The notes beneath the pieces were generated by a model. The model was not told the DNA's origin and ran no database searches. It was given only the letters and a program-made list of their open reading frames with translations. Shown piece by piece: positions 8,483-15,639 of a stretch of 41,196 nucleotides of DNA (position 1 is its first letter; each line of letters opens with the position of its first letter). A program made the translations under genes and the position numbers. This DNA is from Lyngbya sp. CCAP 1446/10 (GTDB taxonomy: Bacteria; Cyanobacteriota; Cyanobacteriia; Cyanobacteriales; Microcoleaceae), in NCBI RefSeq assembly GCF_026130175.1, contig NZ_JAIGNI010000053.1:1-41196 (forward strand), in the 5' to 3' direction.

Positions 8483-9526
8483 TCAGGTCGGTGACTGCTG
8501 AGGCATCCAATTCGCCCAATCTTGCGGTTTTAAGAACTTCGAGTAGAGTTCGGCTTCTGGAGAGTTGGGTTCTGGCTCGAAGCAATATTCCCAGCGTACC
8601 AGAGGCGGCAGGGACATCAGAATCGATTCGGTGCGTCCGTTGGTCTGTAAGCCAAAGGTCGTGCCCCGATCGTACACTAAGTTAAATTCAACGTAACGGC
8701 CGCGGCGATAAAGTTGGAAATCGCGCTCGCGATCGCCGTATGCTTTCGATCGATGCTTTTCAACAATTGGGGTGTAAGCCGGCAAAAATGCGCGGCCGCA
8801 GTCCTGTACGAAGGCGAACAGCGACTCCCAGCTTCGGGGTTCCGGGTTGCCGGCATTCTTGCTGTACTCAGCGGCTTTGCCTTTGACGTTATGGTCGCGG
8901 TAAAGCGCGCCTTGAGCGCTTTGGTAGTCAAAAAACAGGCCGCCCACGCCGCGAGTTTCTTGGCGGTGTGGGAGATAGAAATATTCGTCGCACCAGAGTT
9001 TAAAAGTCGGATAATAGTCCGAGTGGTGTTTGTCGCAAGCTGCTTTCAGAGTTTTGTGAAAATGAGCTGCATCCTCAGCCAACGGGTAATAAGGAGTCAA
9101 ATCCACACCGCCGCCAAACCACCAAATCGGCCCAGCCTCAAAATAGCGGTAATTGAGGTGAACCGTAGGCAAATAAGGATTGCGGGGGTGCAGCACCATC
9201 GAAGTCCCAGTGGCGTAAAAATCGTGACCTGCCGCTTCTGGGTGCTTCGCAAGAATCAAAGCCGGCAAACTTTCGCCCCAAACTTGGGAAAAATTAACTC
9301 CGCCTTGTTCAAACACATTGCCTTCGCGCATGACGCGAGAACGTCCGCCCCCGCCTTCGGAGCGTTCCCAAGAGTCCTCTTTAAATTTGCCACCACCGTC
9401 GAGCTGTTCGAGGGATTGACAAATTTCGTCTTGTAGGCTTTTCATAAATTGGCTGACTCTAGCTCTAGAATCAGCGGGCGGCAAAAACGGGGAAGTGGCT
9501 GTTTTAAGTGTTGTAGAAACTGTCAT
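8483..9526 (-). CDS. hemF: Oxygen-dependent coproporphyrinogen III oxidase
   Basis: Converts coproporphyrinogen III to protoporphyrinogen IX by two oxidative decarboxylations, in the shared heme/chlorophyll/bilin pathway. The family blocks are clear: [56 protein letters not shown], and [17 protein letters not shown] near the C-terminus. The frame is open upstream to 9634, but the ATG at 9524-9526 gives 347 residues and an N-terminus ([10 protein letters not shown]) consistent with the family, so it is preferred. Cyanobacteria usually pair this aerobic enzyme with the anaerobic HemN; no HemN is in the window. It is divergent from mrp, with a 174-bp shared upstream region. Confidence 0.95.
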   Translation of the reverse strand: MTVSTTLKTATSPFLPPADSRARVSQFMKSLQDEICQSLEQLDGGGKFKEDSWERSEGGGGRSRVMREGNVFEQGGVNFSQVWGESLPALILAKHPEAAGHDFYATGTSMVLHPRNPYLPTVHLNYRYFEAGPIWWFGGGVDLTPYYPLAEDAAHFHKTLKAACDKHHSDYYPTFKLWCDEYFYLPHRQETRGVGGLFFDYQSAQGALYRDHNVKGKAAEYSKNAGNPEPRSWESLFAFVQDCGRAFLPAYTPIVEKHRSKAYGDRERDFQLYRRGRYVEFNLVYDRGTTFGLQTNGRTESILMSLPPLVRWEYCFEPEPNSPEAELYSKFLKPQDWANWMPQQSPT

Positions 9527-9700
9527 AAAATTTCTGTTGTCAGATTTAAGTCTGAGATGGGCGATGATTCCCAAATCCAGTCGCCATGTAATTATGCCAC
9601 CGTAGGTCTGCAAATGATCGCAATGAAGATACATTAAAAAATAGCAACAAAAATATACTTAAACCTGCGATCGAAAATTCGCTAACCCAATTGCAGAGCT

Positions 9701-10786
9701 ATGGTGGAGAACACAATGCCCAATACACTCGATATTAGTTCAGTCTTAGAAATCCTGCGACCCGTGCAAGACCCCGAACTGCAAAAAAGTTTGGTGGAAT
9801 TGAACATGATTCGTAACATTAAAATTGACGGCGGTGTCGTCAGTTTTACTCTAGTGCTGACAACGCCTGCTTGCCCGCTGCGAGAATTTATTGTCGAAGA
9901 TTGCCAAAAAGCGGTCAAACAGTTGCCAGGAGTCGAAAAAGTGACCGTGGAGGTGACAGCGGAGACGCCGCAGCAGAAGGGAATGGTCGATCGCCAAGGC
10001 ATAGAAGGAGTCAAAAATATTATCGCCATTTCCAGCGGCAAAGGCGGCGTTGGCAAAAGCACGGTGGCGGTAAATGTAGCTGTAGCACTGGCGCAAACTG
10101 GCGCTAAGGTGGGTTTACTCGATGCCGATATTTATGGGCCCAACGACCCAAATATGTTGGGTTTGGGGGACGCGAAAGTGATGGTGAGGGACGGAAAAAG
10201 CGGGGAAAGCCTCGAACCAGCTTTCAACTACGGCGTCAAATTGGTGTCGATGGCATTTTTAATTGAGAAAGACCAACCTGTGATTTGGCGCGGCCCGATG
10301 TTGAACGGGATCATCCGGCAATTCCTCTATCAGGTGAATTGGGGCGATTTAGACTATCTGATTGTCGATATGCCTCCGGGTACTGGAGACGCGCAGTTGA
10401 CAATGGCCCAAGCGGTGCCGATGGCCGGTGTGGTGATTGTGACGACGCCGCAGACGGTGGCTTTGTTGGACTCACGCAAGGGATTGAAGATGTTCCAGCA
10501 GTTGGGAGTCTCGGTATTGGGAATTGTGGAAAACATGAGCTATTTTGTGCCGCCGGATATGCCTGACAAGCAATATGATATTTTCGGTTCCGGCGGCGGG
10601 GAAAGGACGGCTGCTGAGTTGGGAGTGCCGCTGTTAGGCCGCATTCCGCTGGAAATTCCGCTGCGGGAAGGTGGCGATTCGGGTGTGCCAATTGTGGTGG
10701 GACAACCGGGTTCTGCTTCGGCGAGGGAGTTGCGGGCGATCGCGGGTCGGATTGCTGGTAAGGTTTCTGTAGCAGCCCTAGCTTAA
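9701..10786 (+). CDS. mrp: Mrp/NBP35-type P-loop iron-sulfur cluster carrier ATPase
   Basis: A 361-residue protein with an N-terminal MIP18/DUF59 domain (about 10-90, LRPVQDPELQKSLVELNMI with Cys58 in TTPACPL) and a ParA/MinD-like ATPase domain. The deviant Walker A motif GKGGVGKST is at 113-121. DADIYGPNDPNMLG and VDMPPGTGDAQLT are also present. Family members (ApbC/Mrp) bind and transfer Fe-S clusters. The CxxC motif that usually follows NMSYF is absent here and reads NMSYFVPPDMPD, a form seen in cyanobacterial members. ATG codons at 9701 and 9716 are both possible starts. It is followed by a 101-bp palindromic element, then ndhS on the same strand. Confidence 0.92.
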   Translation: MVENTMPNTLDISSVLEILRPVQDPELQKSLVELNMIRNIKIDGGVVSFTLVLTTPACPLREFIVEDCQKAVKQLPGVEKVTVEVTAETPQQKGMVDRQGIEGVKNIIAISSGKGGVGKSTVAVNVAVALAQTGAKVGLLDADIYGPNDPNMLGLGDAKVMVRDGKSGESLEPAFNYGVKLVSMAFLIEKDQPVIWRGPMLNGIIRQFLYQVNWGDLDYLIVDMPPGTGDAQLTMAQAVPMAGVVIVTTPQTVALLDSRKGLKMFQQLGVSVLGIVENMSYFVPPDMPDKQYDIFGSGGGERTAAELGVPLLGRIPLEIPLREGGDSGVPIVVGQPGSASARELRAIAGRIAGKVSVAALA

Positions 10787-10798
10787 CAAAGTTAGTCC

Positions 10799-10899
10799 AG
10801 GACGCACGGGTGTCGAGAAACCGGGTTTTTTAGGAAAAAACACAGGTTGCAGCCCTAGAATTGATAAAAACCCGGTTTCTCAGAGTCGCAGTGCGTCCT
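10799..10899. repeat. 101-bp palindromic element with GAGAAACCGGGTTTTT arms
   Basis: Nested inverted repeats: an outer AGGACGCAC (10799-10807)/GTGCGTCCT (10891-10899), and an inner GAGAAACCGGGTTTTT (10815-10830)/AAAAACCCGGTTTCTC (10866-10881). A relative sharing the inner arms is at 34983-35049. It has no coding capacity and looks like a miniature dispersed element. It lies 12 bp after the mrp stop and could end or stabilise the transcript. Confidence 0.8.
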
Positions 10900-10951
10900 A
10901 GAAACCAGAAACGGTAAACTATAAACAGTCAAACTTAACTTTGAAACAATT

Positions 10952-11143
10952 ATGATTTTTCCAGGTTCGGCAGTTCGAGTTAAAGATAAGGGCGAGATTT
11001 ACTACGGCTTTCAAGGACTTGTGCAGCGAGTTACCGACGGGAAAGTCGCGGTACTGTTTGAAGGTGGCAATTGGGACAAGCTGATCACGTTCCGCCTTTC
11101 GCAGTTGGATCTCGTGGATGCTACGGCTGGCCGCGCGAAATAG
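10952..11143 (+). CDS. ndhS: NdhS, photosynthetic NDH-1 complex subunit
   Basis: A 63-residue protein beginning [20 protein letters not shown] and containing [32 protein letters not shown], the pattern of the small SH3-like NdhS subunit (Ssl0352 type). In cyanobacteria and plastids NdhS sits at the peripheral arm of NDH-1 and helps ferredoxin bind, supporting cyclic electron flow around PSI. The length is slightly short but complete for the family. A heptamer-type array follows the stop codon directly. Confidence 0.82.
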   Translation: MIFPGSAVRVKDKGEIYYGFQGLVQRVTDGKVAVLFEGGNWDKLITFRLSQLDLVDATAGRAK

Positions 11144-11258
11144 TAATTAGTCAGTAGTCAATAGTCAGTAATCAGTAGTCAGTAATTATTGGTTACTGAT
11201 TATTGGGAGAGATTCAAAAATAATAACTGTCAACTGTCAACTGTCAACTGTCAACTGA
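11144..11258. repeat. Heptamer-type arrays (AGTCAGT)n and (TCAACTG)4
   Basis: Degenerate AGTCAGT/AGTCAAT units start immediately after the ndhS stop and run to about 11185. Four TCAACTG copies follow at about 11230-11257 and end just before the next gene's ATG at 11266. The array therefore fills the whole intergenic gap. Confidence 0.85.
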
Positions 11259-11265
11259 CTAAACT

Positions 11266-11934
11266 ATGCGTTTACCTTTACCCCAATTTGGCACAAAAGA
11301 GCGCCATCCCGATCGCATTGCTGAAGTCATCGAGACAGCAACTTCGGAGTTTTTGGCTCAATGTTTGGAACCGGAAGACTTGAGTTTTCCGGCGATGCCG
11401 CCTTTTGGGAGTTGGGTGAAGGCGGAAGATGAAGAGTCAAAAAATCAAATCTATGGCGTGGTTTATCATGCTACCACTAGCCCGATCGACTCGGTGCACA
11501 GAGCCCGCGCCTTGGGTTTGTCCTTAGAAGAGTTGCGGGAAGAACAACCGCAGATTTTTGCGATGCTCAAAACCGAGTTTCGAGTGGCGATTGTGGGGTT
11601 TGAGAAGCCACCGGAAAGGTTCAACGGCCACGGCCAATCGAGGGGTACAATTTATCAGTATTTGCCGCCACGCCCGCCGCAAATTCACCAGGCTGTTTAT
11701 CGCTGCGAATCGGATGAGGTGATTGATTTTACGGTGCAGTTGGATTTTTTGAGGACGCTGCTGGGGGTGACTAATGCGCCTGTGGATGCACTGGCGGCGG
11801 CGACGATTCGAGAGATTTATCAGTTGCGGATGCGCGATCGAGCTTGGTTGGTAGAAGCCGGGAGGAATTTAAGTGTTTTGTTGAAGGATGATTATGACAG
11901 ATTGCGGGTGATTTTGAGCCAGATTCATCCCTAG
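11266..11934 (+). CDS. Cyanobacterial HAS-barrel-like conserved protein
   Basis: A 222-residue soluble protein without signal peptide or membrane segment. Residues about 35-70 (PPFGSWVKAEDEES...IYGVVYHATTSPID) have the small-barrel pattern of HAS-barrel domains, which occur at the N-terminus of HerA-type ATPases. Here no ATPase domain follows. A second conserved-looking segment (ALGLSLEELREEQPQIFAML) and a C-terminal helical region (AAATIREIYQLRMRDRAWLVEAG) complete it. The function is not known to me and the HAS assignment is tentative. It lies directly after a TCAACTG array, with the ATG about 8 bp from the last unit. Confidence 0.6.
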   Translation: MRLPLPQFGTKERHPDRIAEVIETATSEFLAQCLEPEDLSFPAMPPFGSWVKAEDEESKNQIYGVVYHATTSPIDSVHRARALGLSLEELREEQPQIFAMLKTEFRVAIVGFEKPPERFNGHGQSRGTIYQYLPPRPPQIHQAVYRCESDEVIDFTVQLDFLRTLLGVTNAPVDALAAATIREIYQLRMRDRAWLVEAGRNLSVLLKDDYDRLRVILSQIHP

Positions 11935-11941
11935 GATATGG

Positions 11942-12048
11942 TATAGCTTTTCTCAAAAAAATGAGGTACGCGAACGGCATAGGGCATAGGGCATAGGGCA
12001 TAGGGCATAGGGCATGAGGCTCTCCTCACTTTTTTGATAACCGCTATA
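11942..12048. mobile_element. 107-bp MITE-like element with TATAGC ends and internal CATAGGG heptamers
   Basis: The ends are imperfect inverted repeats: TATAGCTTTTCTCAAAAAAA on the left and TTTTTTGATAACCGCTATA on the right. The interior carries five heptamer units (GCATAGG) and GAGGCTCTCCTCAC. A second copy in opposite orientation lies at 21325-21417 with only two or three heptamer units, so the element is dispersed and its internal repeat varies in number. Confidence 0.8.
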
Positions 12049-12101
12049 ATTGTTTAAATAGCCGAATCTTCCCAGAATTTCCGATTATCGAACTGATAGC
12101 T

Positions 12102-12250
12102 CAATACGGTTCACTTAAGACAGATCTCCTTGGCACACCCATTAAAAAGGGGAGTAGGGGGTGGGACAAGAAAGCTCTCAAAGTCCCCGTTGCTTTCGGG
12201 GGATTTAGGGGGATCTCCGGGGCATAAATAGTGTTAAGTGAACCGTATTG
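12102..12250. mobile_element. 149-bp non-autonomous element (MITE) with 17-bp TIRs and 10-bp target duplication
   Basis: Perfect terminal inverted repeats CAATACGGTTCACTTAA (12102-12118) and TTAAGTGAACCGTATTG (12234-12250). The 10-bp sequence ACTGATAGCT occurs immediately on both sides (12092-12101 and 12251-12260), as expected for a target site duplication. The interior has no gene and contains the C/G-rich core (CCCCGTTGC..GGGGGATTTAGGGGGATCT) shared with elements at 15449, 32393 and 35069. Confidence 0.92.
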
Positions 12251-12260
12251 ACTGATAGCT

Positions 12261-12537
12261 GAGTTTAATGAAATATTTTTTATCTAAATCCTTACAGTTA
12301 AGCTAGTAAGCTGTTCTAAATTTAAATTGTGTGTGAAAAATCAATCAAACTCTTGTGGTACGTTGCTCCGACGCCGTACCGAATATGTAATTTAAATGGG
12401 CGACAGCTTAATAAATGATTCAAATCAACAAATGATGGGCGACACACAAAAAACAAATCGGTATAACATTTGACATCAATGAAACATCAACAAATTCATA
12501 TTCACTCAGTCGTTTACTATAACATCGTTGATGTTAT
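12261..12537. other. Intergenic region after the MITE
   Basis: A/T-rich, no credible gene. AACATCGTTGATGTT near 12522-12537 is a short palindrome next to the methyltransferase stop codon on the minus strand and could act in transcript ending. GTACGTTGCTCCGACGCCGTAC near 12359 forms a small hairpin. Together with the two MITE-like elements this makes a 603-bp gene-free stretch from 11935. Confidence 0.5.
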
Positions 12538-13761
12538 TCAATTTAATTCCTTAGCTAGATCGGAGGAAAGCAAGAGTTCAGGAAATAGTAAAGTTTCTAA
12601 ATAGTGAAAATTGATGCCATAAAGTTTTTTGATGTCTTTGATTTGTCCAATAATCTGCTCCTTGTTGATACTCTGATTGCTTTTGATTCCGACAATCATT
12701 ATATTCTTACTCGTATGTTCAGCAGCTATAAACTCAAAAACCTTGGTCTTGTAGCCAGACAATTCCAGTAGAAGTGCTCTTAATCCATCAGTTACTATTT
12801 CCGATTGCCTCTCTAGCAAAATGCCAGACTTCAGCAGATCCTTCAAAACCAGATTCGGATGAATTTGTTTCCTAACTTGCTTGTGGCAGCATGGTGCTAA
12901 GATAATCAAAGAAGAATCAGACTGTATCCCTTTATAAATCGCATCATCTGTTGCAGTATCGCACGCATGAAGCGCGATGGTTATGTCTGATTTTTCTGCG
13001 CTATAGTTACTGATATTTCCTTGTTTAAAATGTAAATCTTTAAAGTCAACTGATTGGGCAACAGAGTTACAAAAATCTACTAAATGTATTCTGCTTTCTA
13101 TACCGACAACTGATGCTTCTTTATCTAAAATATTGTTCAAAAAATCATATATTGCGAAGGTCAAGTATCCCTTGCCTGAACCCATGTCAACTACAGAGAT
13201 ATGACTCTTCGCTGCCAATGCTGATGATTCAAGTAAGCCATGTATAATTTCCACAAACTTATTTATCTGTCTAAACTTATCTTCCATCGTTTTTACGACA
13301 TTACCTTGACTATTGGTAATGCCTAATGCTGTGAGATATACATTATTTTCGGATTCAATATAGCGTTTTTTCTTGTGATCATGTTCCTGCGGAGTCGTAT
13401 CAACAGGATTGGTAAAAGTAGGCTTAATACATTTAAGTTTAGGATTCTGATCTTTGCCATATTCAAGTTGAACATCTTGCTTGACCGAGAATAATCTAAT
13501 ACTCATAAATTCACTCCCAATCAGGGTTTTTATCAAATTTATCCCCTCTTCGATTGGGTGATTTTTGACTATTTCCTTAGTTTTATAGCTATAGGTAAAA
13601 GAAAGTTTTATGCTTGATTTAAATTGTACGATTCTCACAATGATTTTAGTTAAACCGTCTTCTCCTCCTCTATATTTTCCTAAAGTTAATCTGACAAATT
13701 CTTGATTCTCTATACTAGAACCTAGAATTAACTCGAATTGCTCTTGCGTGTTGATATTCAT
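12538..13761 (-). CDS. Class I SAM-dependent methyltransferase (Methyltransf_32 / METTL25-like)
   Basis: A 407-residue protein. The C-terminal half is a Rossmann methyltransferase, with motif I VVDMGSGKGYLTFAIYDFL, an acidic motif II (VVGIESR) and ALHACDTATDDAIYKGI followed by IILAPCCHKQVRKQI. The CCHKQ segment and the DMGSGKG motif match the Methyltransf_32 group that includes METTL25/RRNAD1-type proteins. The substrate is unknown. The N-terminal ~150 residues are an extra domain I do not recognise. The ATG at 13759-13761 is preferred to a TTG ten codons upstream. The gene is A/T-richer than its neighbours and sits beside the MITE pair, which could reflect horizontal gain. Confidence 0.8.
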   Translation of the reverse strand: MNINTQEQFELILGSSIENQEFVRLTLGKYRGGEDGLTKIIVRIVQFKSSIKLSFTYSYKTKEIVKNHPIEEGINLIKTLIGSEFMSIRLFSVKQDVQLEYGKDQNPKLKCIKPTFTNPVDTTPQEHDHKKKRYIESENNVYLTALGITNSQGNVVKTMEDKFRQINKFVEIIHGLLESSALAAKSHISVVDMGSGKGYLTFAIYDFLNNILDKEASVVGIESRIHLVDFCNSVAQSVDFKDLHFKQGNISNYSAEKSDITIALHACDTATDDAIYKGIQSDSSLIILAPCCHKQVRKQIHPNLVLKDLLKSGILLERQSEIVTDGLRALLLELSGYKTKVFEFIAAEHTSKNIMIVGIKSNQSINKEQIIGQIKDIKKLYGINFHYLETLLFPELLLSSDLAKELN

Positions 13762-13825
13762 TATATTATTCAGTAGCCCTAGGGTTCGCAATCATAAATC
13801 CCAAAATTATATCCACAATCTCACA

Positions 13826-13857
13826 GTGACGCACCACACAATAGTCTGGTGCGTCAC
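13826..13857. repeat. Perfect hairpin GTGACGCACCA / TGGTGCGTCAC
   Basis: 11-bp arms at 13826-13836 and 13847-13857 with a 10-nt loop. It lies just past the stop (13869) of the M16 gene on the minus strand. Related to the GGTGCGTCGGG hairpin at 3764. It may serve as a transcript-end structure. Confidence 0.75.
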
Positions 13858-13868
13858 ACGAATCATCG

Positions 13869-15350
13869 TCAAGTCGCTGAGGGAATTGTGATGTCAACAG
13901 ATTGCACTTTCACCGAAGTTCCTAAACTCGATAACGGCGGTTGAATTGCCGCAGTATTTCCCACTACTAATGTCACCAGATTCTCCGGTTTCAAGTAAGT
14001 CTTGGCTACGCGCTGCACGTCAGCAATTGTGGCTGCTTCGATGCTGCGGCGGTAACGAAAAATGAAATCTTCGGGATAACCGTAGTATTCGTATCGCATT
14101 AGTCGCGACAAAGTTTGACTGGGATTTTCAAATTTGAAGATGAAAGAATTGAGGGTAGAATCTTTAGCAAAAGCTAATTCTTCTGGGGTAATTGCTTCGG
14201 TGCGGATACGATCGATCTCAGCGCGAATTGCCTGGATAAACGGTACTGTCGCGTCCGATCGCGTTTGGCCCCCAGCCACAAACGTCCCAGGATAGTCATA
14301 TCTCGGACTCCAAGCCGCATAAACAGTGTACGCTAAGCCTTGGCGCGATCGCACATTATTGAACAAACGCCCGCCAAAACCATTCAAAACCCCGTTCATC
14401 ACGTCCAAAGCAGCGTAATCTGGACTGCTGAGCATTCCGCCCAAATGCCCCATCTGCACGTAACTTTGACTCAACTGGGGCTGATCCACCAAAAATATGC
14501 CGCCTTGATTTGCGGGAGATACCGTTGGTAGTGCAGGCACTTCTGCACTCTGAGTCGGTTGCCAATTGCCGAATTTTTGCTCCACGAGCGATCGCATTTT
14601 AGCAGTATCAAAATCACCAGAAATACCCAAAATCATATTCTTGGGGTGGAAATACTTCTGGTAGAAACCCACCAAATCGTCGCGGGAAATATTGGCGATA
14701 GTCTTGTATTCTACCGTGCGCGCGTAGGGACTGCGATCGCCATAAATCAACTTTTGAAACTCGCGGCTCGTAATATCATTAGGATCATCATTGCGGCGGG
14801 CGATACCACCTTGCTCTTGATTCCTCGCTAAATCGAACTTTTCTTTAGCAAAAACTGGCTCCTGAATCACTTCTGCAAACAAGTCAAAAACAGGTTCCAA
14901 ATCTTCAGTTAAAGCACTAAAATTAGTGTTACCAGAAGTAGCCTCAATTCCTGTTTCTACCGAAGCAGCACGCTGTTCTAACAACTGATTTAATTCATCA
15001 GCCGTATGCCGACTTGTGCCACCAGTTCGCATCACTTCTCCCGTCAAACCTCCCAATCCAATTTTATCAGCAGGTTCAAAACGATCGCCCGTGCGAAATA
15101 ATGCTGTCCCCCCAACTAACGGCAATTCTCTATCTTCCATCAGATACACGCGGATGCCATTTTTCAGCTCAAAGCGAGTGTATTTAGGCAGTTTAATTTC
15201 AGCCAGCGCCGGGAATTTTAATTCGTCATAGTGTTTGGGCCCAGCCGCTAAGGAAGGCAACAAATTAAACGTGCCAAGTGAAACAGTAAAAAAGCAAAGC
15301 GAGAGCAAAAATAACTTTACTTTCTTCAGTCTCAATTTAGTCCTTTTCAT
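13869..15350 (-). CDS. M16 family (insulinase-type) peptidase-like protein lacking the zinc motif
   Basis: A 493-residue exported M16 homologue. The N-terminus KRTKLRLKKVKLFLLSLCFF...SLAAG looks like a signal peptide. The M16 N-domain follows (FELKNGIRVYLMEDRELPLV), but where HxxEH should be the sequence reads GLGGLTGEVMRTGGTSRH, so the zinc ligands are missing. The M16 C-domain is intact (FYQKYFHPKNMILGISGDFD, FNNVRSRQGLAYTVYAAW with the RxxxGLAY substrate-binding motif). This matches the non-catalytic partner of paired bacterial M16 proteases. Its active-looking partner lies upstream on the same strand (15640-17232), separated by 289 bp of repeats. Confidence 0.9.
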   Translation of the reverse strand: MKRTKLRLKKVKLFLLSLCFFTVSLGTFNLLPSLAAGPKHYDELKFPALAEIKLPKYTRFELKNGIRVYLMEDRELPLVGGTALFRTGDRFEPADKIGLGGLTGEVMRTGGTSRHTADELNQLLEQRAASVETGIEATSGNTNFSALTEDLEPVFDLFAEVIQEPVFAKEKFDLARNQEQGGIARRNDDPNDITSREFQKLIYGDRSPYARTVEYKTIANISRDDLVGFYQKYFHPKNMILGISGDFDTAKMRSLVEQKFGNWQPTQSAEVPALPTVSPANQGGIFLVDQPQLSQSYVQMGHLGGMLSSPDYAALDVMNGVLNGFGGRLFNNVRSRQGLAYTVYAAWSPRYDYPGTFVAGGQTRSDATVPFIQAIRAEIDRIRTEAITPEELAFAKDSTLNSFIFKFENPSQTLSRLMRYEYYGYPEDFIFRYRRSIEAATIADVQRVAKTYLKPENLVTLVVGNTAAIQPPLSSLGTSVKVQSVDITIPSAT

Positions 15351-15382
15351 TCTTTTTCCAATGTTTCCTATGTTGACAATTC

Positions 15383-15427
15383 GAGGCAGAGCCTCTGGAT
15401 CTGCGTTCCCAGGCAGAGCCTAGGAAC
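15383..15427. repeat. GGCAGAGCC hairpin repeats (REP-like)
   Basis: GAGGCAGAGCCTC (15383-15395) and GTTCCCAGGCAGAGCCTAGGAAC (15405-15427) each fold into a hairpin with an AGA loop. A larger cluster of the same family lies at 38280-38379. Confidence 0.75.
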
Positions 15428-15448
15428 CAGTAAATCTAGCTTTTATCC

Positions 15449-15545
15449 GAGGCCCGATCCCCCTAAATCCCCCGAAAGCAAGGGGGACTTTGAGAATACT
15501 CCTGTCCCCCCCTTCTTAAGGGGGGCTAGGGGGGATCTAGACCTA
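15449..15545. mobile_element. 97-bp palindromic element of the GAGGCC(A/C)GATCCCCC family
   Basis: The left end GAGGCCCGATCCCCCTAAATCCCCC and right end GGGGGGCTAGGGGGGATCTAGACCT form inverted repeats around ACTTTGAGAATACTCCTGTCCCCC. It is homologous to the elements at 32393-32553 and 35069-35176 and to the core of the MITE at 12102-12250. No coding capacity. Confidence 0.75.
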
Positions 15546-15597
15546 ATCGCTAGACAGAATATCGGCACTAGGTTTCAGCTTAAATTGACACCAATGC

Positions 15598-15639
15598 CCT
15601 CTTCCTTCTTCCTTCTTCCTTCTTCCCTCTTCCTTCTTC
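15598..15639. repeat. Heptamer array (CTTCTTC-type) at the M16 stop codon
   Basis: About six CTTCTTC/CTTCCCT units run to the stop codon (15640-15642) of the M16 gene on the minus strand. This and the two palindromic elements upstream fill the 289-bp gap between the M16 genes. Confidence 0.85.

Noticed and set aside
8714..9436. A 240-codon open frame on the plus strand opposite hemF
   Set aside because: It is antisense to well-conserved hemF codons and its product has no family-like features.
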